DNA of 33,473 nucleotides, from NCBI GenBank assembly GCA_002794465.1, contig MTSL01000206.1, positions 37,313-70,785 of the forward strand. Direction: 5' to 3'. Positions 27,955 to 33,473 of the stretch are shown one piece after another. This DNA comes from Paramicrosporidium saccamoebae (taxonomy: Eukaryota; Rozellomycota). Position 1 is the first letter of the stretch. Each line of letters begins with the position of its first letter. The position numbers and the translations under genes are program-made. The notes beneath the pieces are model-generated. The model searched no databases. It saw only the letters and a program-made list of their open reading frames with translations, and was not told where the DNA came from.

Positions 27955-28049
27955 GTGTAGTCTAGCGATGACGTGTGTATTTTGGCAATAGTGGATGTAG
28001 TTTGGCAGTAATGGCGTGTGTAGTTTAGCGGTGACATGTTTAATATGGC
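27887..28049 (-). repeat. 20-bp minisatellite at the start of the lipid phosphatase gene
   Basis: Eight units in a row are spaced 20 bp, one of them 23 bp. On the plus strand the unit is close to GATGACATGTGTAGTTTGGT; units start at 27887, 27907, 27927, 27947, 27967, 27987, 28007 and 28030. The minus-strand ATGs at 27894 and 27954, both candidate starts of the phosphatase, lie inside the units. Confidence 0.8.
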
Positions 28050-28400
28050 TCTACGGTACTCGATTGTAACAGAATCATAAACTCCAAAACTGTACGAGGT
28101 ACCCAAAGACTGGTTACTCAGCTCAGAGGCATAATACTCCAACTAGTTGCAATATACTATGAGCAGCATAATACTACTCATCCCTTGGGAGGTATATACA
28201 ATCGATTTTTTGACTACACATCTTTTGTCTGGGTCCTTCCACATTTAATTTCCTAAAACTACATCCGACTTTAGACCCACCATTTTACGCTCGACTCTTT
28301 TTCTACAACCCACATTCATCTCCCCCTAATCTCATGTTCAATGCTGCATTGCCATCACTAGATACTCCCTCGACCAGGGTCTCGACCTCGACACAAGAGA
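28050..28400 (+). promoter_or_regulatory. Upstream region of RPS4
   Basis: These 351 bp hold no convincing gene. The part from about 28210 to 28345 is markedly pyrimidine-rich on the plus strand (for example CTCGACTCTTTTTCTAC), as is common around transcription starts of ribosomal protein genes. A GTATATACAA TATA-like stretch lies near 28192-28201. It also serves as the upstream region of the divergent lipid phosphatase gene. Confidence 0.4.
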
Positions 28401-29225
28401 ATGGTACCTAATGCCCCTCATCCATCCATCTCTAACACTGTTTAGGCTCGTGGACCTCGCAAGCATTTGAAGCGTCTGGCGGCCCCCAAGTCGTGGATGC
28501 TGGACAAATTGTCCGGTACCTTTGCCCCTCGCCCCTCCTCTGGCCCCCACAAGCTCCGTGAGAGTCTCCCTCTTATTGTGCTCATCCGCAACCGCTTGAA
28601 GTACGCCCTGACCAAGCGTGAGGTTACCAGCATTGTTATGCAGCGCCTCATCAAGGTTGACAACAAGGTTCGCACTGACTCTAACTACCCCACTGGCTTC
28701 ATGGACGTTGTTCAGATCGAGAAGACTGGAGAAAACTTCCGCATCCTCTACGACACCAAGGGACGCTTTGTTGTGCACCGCATCTCTGATGAGGAGGCTC
28801 AATACAAGTTGTGCAAGGTTAAGAAGCTCCAAGTTGGCGCCAAGGGAGTCCCGTTCGTGGTTACCCATGACGGCCGCACCCTTCGCTACCCTGACCCCCT
28901 TATCCGAGTCAACGACACTGTCCGCGTGAACCTTGAGGCTGGAAAGGTTGAGGCCTTTGTCAAGTTTGAGGTTGGCAATATTGCCCTCGTTACTGGTGGC
29001 CACAGCATGGGTCGCGTGGGAACCATCACCCATCGCGAACGTCATCCCGGAGGTTTCGATATCGTCCACCTGAAGGATGCCCGTGATCAGACCTTTGCCA
29101 CCCGTCTTGCCAACGTCTTTGTCATTGGTGAGAGCACTCAGTCCTGGATCTCTCTGCCCAAGGGCAAGGGTCTTAAGCTATCCATTGCTGAGGAGCGCGA
29201 TAAGCGTCTTGGTCTCCGCAAATAA
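28401..29225 (+). CDS. RPS4: 40S ribosomal protein S4 (eS4)
   Basis: Exon 1 is just the ATG (28401-28403). A 42-nt intron (28404-28445) beginning GTACC and ending in CTAAC plus TTTAG separates it from the rest. The 260-residue product is eS4 throughout: [20 protein letters not shown] at the start, [49 protein letters not shown] and a KOW-like [18 protein letters not shown]. Yeast S4 has 261 residues. An intron directly after the initiator ATG is a known arrangement in ribosomal protein genes. The intron shares a 15-base block with the RPL23 intron. A long antisense frame over this gene is a codon-usage artefact. Confidence 0.97.
28404..28445 (+). other. RPS4 intron with shared ribosomal-gene motif
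   Basis: The longest intron recognised here (42 nt). It contains CTCATCCATCCATCT, also found in the RPL23 intron, followed closely by CTAAC and then CACTGTTTAG. Confidence 0.85.
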
Positions 29226-29251
29226 GTAGCTTGATTTGTTCCTGGACATAC

Positions 29252-29257
29252 AATAAA
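29252..29257 (+). terminator. Poly(A) signal of RPS4
   Basis: AATAAA lies 26 bp after the stop codon. Confidence 0.5.
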
Positions 29258-29459
29258 CGTACAATAATTCTTGACTGATAGAGTGAAGGTGCTGCCGAGT
29301 CGTGTTTGTGTGGCCACATAGACAACTTTGGCCGAGTGGAAATTAATAAGCATTTCGCGCGTCGATCTTTACTGAAAAGGAAGGTCCAGCATGTTGCCTA
29401 ATATGGAATGATAGCGAAAAGCGGCATCCTATGGGTCGACGCATGAACCAAAGGGGCAA

Positions 29460-30528
29460 ATGTCCGAGCACGCCCTCCGCAATGGTCTCCCGGATGCCAA
29501 CGCCGAACTGCTGTCGGCCGAGGTAGCCCTCGCCTCCCGCGGGCTCTCCCGCTCGTACTCGCTCTCCTATATACAGTCTATGCGGGACAATAACGATCCG
29601 GCACTTCCCCTCCAAATCCAGAACGTAGGCATTCTGCGAGTCTGACATGCTAGATGGTCACATCTATGCTCTCTACGCCATCCAGTATCATGCCTCTAAC
29701 ACCCGATGATGAATCATTCTTGTTTCAACCAGTGCCACTGGGTCAAAAAATCCAGTGCAAGGTGATTCGGAGGAAGCATAGTATGGGGTCGGTTTATCCA
29801 CAGTACGAACTCTATTTGGAAGGGACCAATGGAGCGCGGTTTTTCCTAATGTCTGCCCGAAGGAAGAAAAAGGCCCGTGGTGCAACATACTTGATATCTC
29901 TGAATCGCTTTGATAGCGGTGATTTTGACGAACGCGTTGTTGCCAAAGTCAAGTGCAAAGTCTTTCTGAATTCACATTGTAGATCTAATTTCTTGGGAAC
30001 GCTGTTTACAGTCTACGATGGCAAGCGGGACAAGGAACGCAACGAACGTGCTGCAATACTATACCAACCCAATATTTTTGGGCTCTGCGGTCCTCGCAAG
30101 ATGACCCTCCTTCTTCCTGGCCTCACTTCCGAGGGCCGAATCAAACCTCTCACATATAAATCGGGCAGCTGTCAGTTGCATGAAAAGTTCAAGACTGACG
30201 AGATTGCCGAGATTCTGGTGATGCGAAACAAGACACCACAATGGAATGATGGTATGTATTGAGTAGTATATGACGTTTAGAGTCGGGTTCGTACGTGTTG
30301 AATTTCCATAATAGAGTGTCACAAGCCTCTGTGAAGAACTTTCAAGTTGTTCCCGACTTTGACTGTACACAATACGTAACTCTGTAATGGCTAGTGGACT
30401 ATATTGTTATGCAATTTGGACGGGTTGGAGTGGACTCTTTTACAATGGACTTTCAATATCCGCTAAGTGCAATACAGGCATTTGGGATCACCCTAAGTAG
30501 TTTCGATCCAAAATTGGTATGTGAATAG
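29460..30528 (+). CDS. TULP: Tubby-family protein
   Basis: Four exons (29460-29624, 29654-30251, 30281-30364, 30395-30528) with introns of 29, 29 and 30 nt give 326 residues. The tubby domain covers about residue 80 to the end: [93 protein letters not shown] and finally [20 protein letters not shown] with SSFDPKL. The domain is a closed barrel around a hydrophobic helix and binds phosphoinositides, which holds animal Tubby at membranes. Animal relatives (TULP3) bring receptors into cilia with IFT-A; the short N-terminus here does not show a clear IFT-A-binding helix. Exon 1 is supported by an in-frame 29-nt intron ending TAG directly before ATG 29654, which is the alternative start. Confidence 0.93.
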
Positions 30529-30776
30529 TTTGGCATAAATTGAGGTGTATTCTACAAATGCAATTATGAGATAGTGGAATGTTTAGCTGGGTGCTGGCTG
30601 CCGGGTGCCGAGTGCTGGATATTTGGCCCAATATTAAAAGAAGAGTCAGAGTTTCCAATGTTTGACATATTGACTCTTCAACGTTTGGGCACCATGTCGG
30701 TAATAAGCCGTTCTCTGTCACCCACTTTGCATTATATTGACACCACGATAATGCTCTCATCGCGCAACACAATCCT
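30529..30776. other. Gap between convergent Tubby and XPB genes
   Basis: I find no supported gene in these 248 bp. Frames on both strands lack family signals and have no recognisable splice partners. Confidence 0.4.
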
Positions 30777-33139
30777 CTACCTCTTTGACCCGTATCGGGC
30801 CTTGAATAGAGGATGTCTCGGCTTTACTGTCGATGACGTGACGGGCTTGTTGTACTCGATATAGGCCATGTCATCGGCGCCCGAGAGACTCTTCATGGAG
30901 GACGTCTTTTTGACCACGGTGGATTCGACATCATCGCCACCGTCAACGGCTTCCTCCTCGGCGTCCTCTTCAGTGGCCAAAAGGACGGATTGGAGCAACT
31001 CGATTTGATCCTTATGCGAAGCATAAGCTAAATCTGGGAATTCCTCCATCCCTTTCAGCTCTGTAATCACCTTGAACGAATATCCCTGATCGATCAGGAA
31101 CTGTTGTCGCTTTGTAGAATAAAACATTTCCTCCGTATCACGAGAGACGAGAGAGTAGAAGAATGCATTAAAACCGTCATCTCTGCGACGCTTGGCGCGG
31201 AGAATACGACCCAGACGTTGGGCTTCCTGACGTCGAGAGCCGTAGTGGGAGGATATCTGGATGAGACAGGTGGCTTCAGGAAGATCAATGGACGTGTCAC
31301 CCACCTTGGAGAGAAAGATGGTGTTTACAAGAGGGCTCGATTGGAACAGGTGGAGGACACGCATGCGCTCTGTCTGTCCAGTTTCACCGTAAATGTGGGG
31401 CTTCTTTAACTTGAGCGCATATGCCCGAAGCGCAAAGACATTATCTGAAAAGACAATAATTTTGTCGCCGCGCTTCTCATGATAATCAATAAGGAATTGA
31501 CAAGCTTGGAATTTTCGGGGATTCATAATTGCCAAAAGACGTCGTTTCCTCGAGGACTCGTTCAGATATTCTCGATAAAACTCACTAGTCATGTTGCACC
31601 AAATTTCGGCACACTGAACATTGGCAATGTGTCCCTTCCTGGCCAGATCCAGCCAGTTGGCCTCATACAATTTGGGTCCAATCAGGAAATTCAGATCGTC
31701 AATTTTGTCATCTTCACGCACCAGCGTGGCGGTCAAGCCGAGTTTGCAATGTGCCGCCACAGTTGTCAGCACTCTTCGGAATACATTAGCTGGCACAACA
31801 TGCACTTCATCGAGAATCAGCAATCCCCATTCAGTGTTCTGGATCAGCTCCATCATTTTACGTGCTTCATAAGAACGACGGCCACCATAGGCCACCATCG
31901 TATATGTCGAGACAATTATCCCATTATTTGTGGGCAGCCGCTCCTTAAAGTCAGATGTAAAGCGGGCCACTTGGTTTTCTTGAATATTGGTAAAGTACTT
32001 GAATTGCTGTCGCCACTGCTCCACCGACACGGCTGAGGTGCACAAGACCAAGCAATTTTTCTTGACCGTACAGGCTGCAGTAATGCCCACCAGCGTCTTC
32101 CCAGCACCACAGGGAAGCACAATAATGCCCGATCGAGCGCGTCCATTTCCAAACATTTTACTAAGACTCTTTTCTTGATAGGGACGGATAGTTGTGGATG
32201 GCTTGAGATCAATCTCCAAGTTTGGGTTCAGTAGGTCGTGTCTGAAATCGTACTCTTCCAACATTGGATAGTCCAGCTCAATGCACCTCTTTTTTATCTT
32301 TTCGTTGGCGCTGGCCAAAACCTCAAAGGAGTGCACTTGTGCGACCTTGCCGTCCGCATCATCCTCATCGCGATCTCGCAGGGCTGCAATTGTGTCTATC
32401 ACATCTCGTGTCCCTTCGCCGCCTGTGCTGAACTGCGGCCTAACGCCAGCAACAGACGGAACAGCACTCGGCGCAATAGAAGGGTCAGGACGGCATGAGC
32501 TAATCTCTTGGTCTTTTAAGAGGAGCTGGAGGATGGATGGAAATTGACTCTCGACCCAATATCTGTTGTGATGCAGCACCAACTTGACCTTTCCGTAACT
32601 CAGAGTGCATGTCCTAATAAACGAAATGATCCCCTCAGGAACAGGCGTCTTGCACAACTTTCCCAACACATTTACAATGTCCTCCGTCTCCAGACCAACT
32701 GACACGGCTGCATACAGACTGTAAGGTGTCAGTTTGTATTCATGAATAAAATTGGGACGACTAATGGGTTCCGCGATGGCAGTCAAAAAGTCTTGCGCAA
32801 GCTCGTGCATGGGAGAGAAGCTCTCCATGAAAAAATGTCCATCCTCGGATATCCACAAAGGACGATTTTCATGGTCCTTCTTCAACGCCAATGAAAGGCT
32901 GTTGCTTCCCTCAAAAAGCTTCTCCACATAATTGCTGGGCTTTCCCTCCTTGCGTTTTGTCATGTCCATTTCCAGCTTGGCTTGTTTGGGGACTAATTAT
33001 TAGACAATCTCTTAAATGTACGCATGACAGTAGAGTCCTTGGCATCTTCGCCATCAGAAATGACATCATTTGCTTCTACAAAGTCCACCTCCTCTGAATA
33101 ATTCTTGACAGCGGTGCTCCTCCGGCTTCGGGGAGGCAT
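30777..33139 (-). CDS. SSL2: TFIIH DNA helicase/translocase XPB (Ssl2/Rad25)
   Basis: XPB is the 3'-5' translocase of TFIIH, opening promoters for RNA polymerase II and helping nucleotide excision repair. Exon 1 (33022-33139, [18 protein letters not shown]...) joins after a 29-nt intron (32993-33021) to exon 2 (30777-32992), giving 777 residues. The N-terminal domain has [18 protein letters not shown] and [20 protein letters not shown]. The helicase core shows LPCGAGKT (Walker A, about residue 335), [22 protein letters not shown] with the XPB-specific RED motif, and [14 protein letters not shown] (motif VI). The extended part ends with [11 protein letters not shown], as in yeast Ssl2. It is somewhat shorter than the yeast protein (843), mostly at the acidic N-terminus. 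Confidence 0.97.
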
Positions 33140-33230
33140 CACTTGGAGCCCCTGCCGACTGACACTTCAATTTCACCTCACAACTGTGATTTAAATAGAT
33201 TCTCCTGATTAGTTCATGTTTCTTGACAAC

Positions 33231-33236
33231 TATAAA
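33231..33236 (+). promoter_or_regulatory. TATA box of the right-edge secreted protein gene
   Basis: TATAAA lies 54 bp upstream of ATG 33290. It directly precedes another ATG (33237) that opens only a 12-codon frame, which favours 33290 as the real start. Confidence 0.4.
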
Positions 33237-33289
33237 ATGGCCACCAAGAGTGTGTTGAGTATCGCGAAAGCGTAAGTAAGCAGTTGAAA

Positions 33290-33473
33290 ATGTTCATCTC
33301 TAACAAGTTTCTGAGCTTTGTTCTGATCAGCAGCGCAAGCGCCCTCAGTCTCTCCCACATCTTTGGCACTAATGTTGCTCCGATCGAAGAAGGCAAGAAG
33401 CCGGCCTGCAACACTCTGAGCCCACGTGGAAAGTATTTCAAGAAGGCTGATAATAAGCGCAAGCGCACAAACA
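33290..33473 (+). CDS. Putative secreted protein with basic stretch (3' partial)
   Basis: The frame is open from ATG 33290 to the right edge (61 residues visible). MFISNKFLSFVLISSASALS is a good signal peptide: a Lys, a hydrophobic core and small residues before cleavage at about residue 18-20. The mature part begins LSHIFGTNVAPIEEGKKPAC and is followed by a strongly basic KKADNKRKRT, which could be a nuclear localisation signal or a nucleic-acid contact. No family is recognised. It starts 150 bp from the divergent XPB gene. Together with the ankyrin-like pair at the left it makes a third protein here that appears to be exported and carry a nuclear-type basic motif. Confidence 0.65.
   Translation, partial: MFISNKFLSFVLISSASALSLSHIFGTNVAPIEEGKKPACNTLSPRGKYFKKADNKRKRTN

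Noticed and set aside
23715-28049. CRISPR-like arrays at the two regular minisatellites
   Set aside because: Units are contiguous without unique spacers, and the surroundings are intron-containing eukaryotic genes.
28338-29069. 243-codon frame antisense to RPS4
   Set aside because: Same artefact: strong codon bias in the ribosomal gene leaves the opposite strand free of stops. No family signal.
29343-29648. Minus-strand 101-codon frame before Tubby
   Set aside because: It overlaps the Tubby first exon, which splices in frame into the conserved domain. The antisense frame has no recognisable domain.
30488-30864. Possible small genes between Tubby and XPB
   Set aside because: The frames overlap the ends of both conserved genes, are cysteine-rich without pattern and have no conserved motif.
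33237-33275. ATG 33237 as start of the right-edge secreted protein
   Set aside because: It opens a 12-codon frame, sits directly against the TATA box, and joining it to the later frame needs a non-TAG acceptor.

Overview
The window is nuclear DNA of a compact, early-branching eukaryote. It holds 21 recognised or well-formed genes, a partial gene at each edge, and 24 spliceosomal introns that I placed by restoring conserved protein motifs. All 24 introns begin GTA, 22 end TAG and 2 end CAG, and all are 29-42 nt long. Intergenic gaps are mostly 60-250 bp. Two convergent genes share a CTAG in which both stop codons lie. The mixture of genes points to the opisthokont side of the tree: a yeast-like phosphoglycerate dehydrogenase, AKR1 and PTC7 sit beside geminin-like, DONSON, BRWD/PHIP, Tubby and peptide deformylase genes that budding yeast lacks. 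My best guess is a deep fungal lineage such as Rozellomycota/Cryptomycota, possibly an intracellular parasite like Paramicrosporidium. This is inference from content and compactness, not something the sequence proves.

Layout. 1-4004: two tandem paralogues with ankyrin-like repeats; the complete one starts with a signal peptide, and both end in a Lys/Arg-rich nuclear-localisation-like motif. 4157-8468: ribosomal protein uL14, D-3-phosphoglycerate dehydrogenase, an unidentified coiled-coil gene and a CorA/Alr-type Mg2+ transporter. 8747-9142: a geminin-like protein with a full destruction box. 9317-21513: a long minus-strand block of an OSR1/SPAK-like kinase, AKR1-type palmitoyltransferase, DONSON, PRPP synthetase, RNase H1 and a BRWD/PHIP-like WD40-bromodomain protein. 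21621-27954: peptide deformylase, dihydrofolate reductase, a UBE2H/Ubc8-type E2, PMS2-type MutL, a PTC7-like phosphatase and a PAP2 lipid phosphatase. 28401-33139: ribosomal protein eS4, Tubby and the TFIIH helicase XPB/Ssl2. 33290-end: the start of another secreted protein with a basic stretch.

Themes. Several genes belong to DNA replication, repair or nucleotide supply (geminin-like, DONSON, RNase H1, PRPP synthetase, DHFR, PMS2, XPB). The geminin-like and DONSON genes have E2F-type sequences just upstream. The two secreted proteins at the left, with NLS-like tails, look like candidate effectors aimed at a host nucleus. A third theme is short tandem duplication at gene ends: an echo of the uL14 3' flank, of the RNase H/PRPP synthetase junction and of the DHFR C-terminus, plus minisatellites that contain the candidate start codons of PMS2 and the lipid phosphatase.
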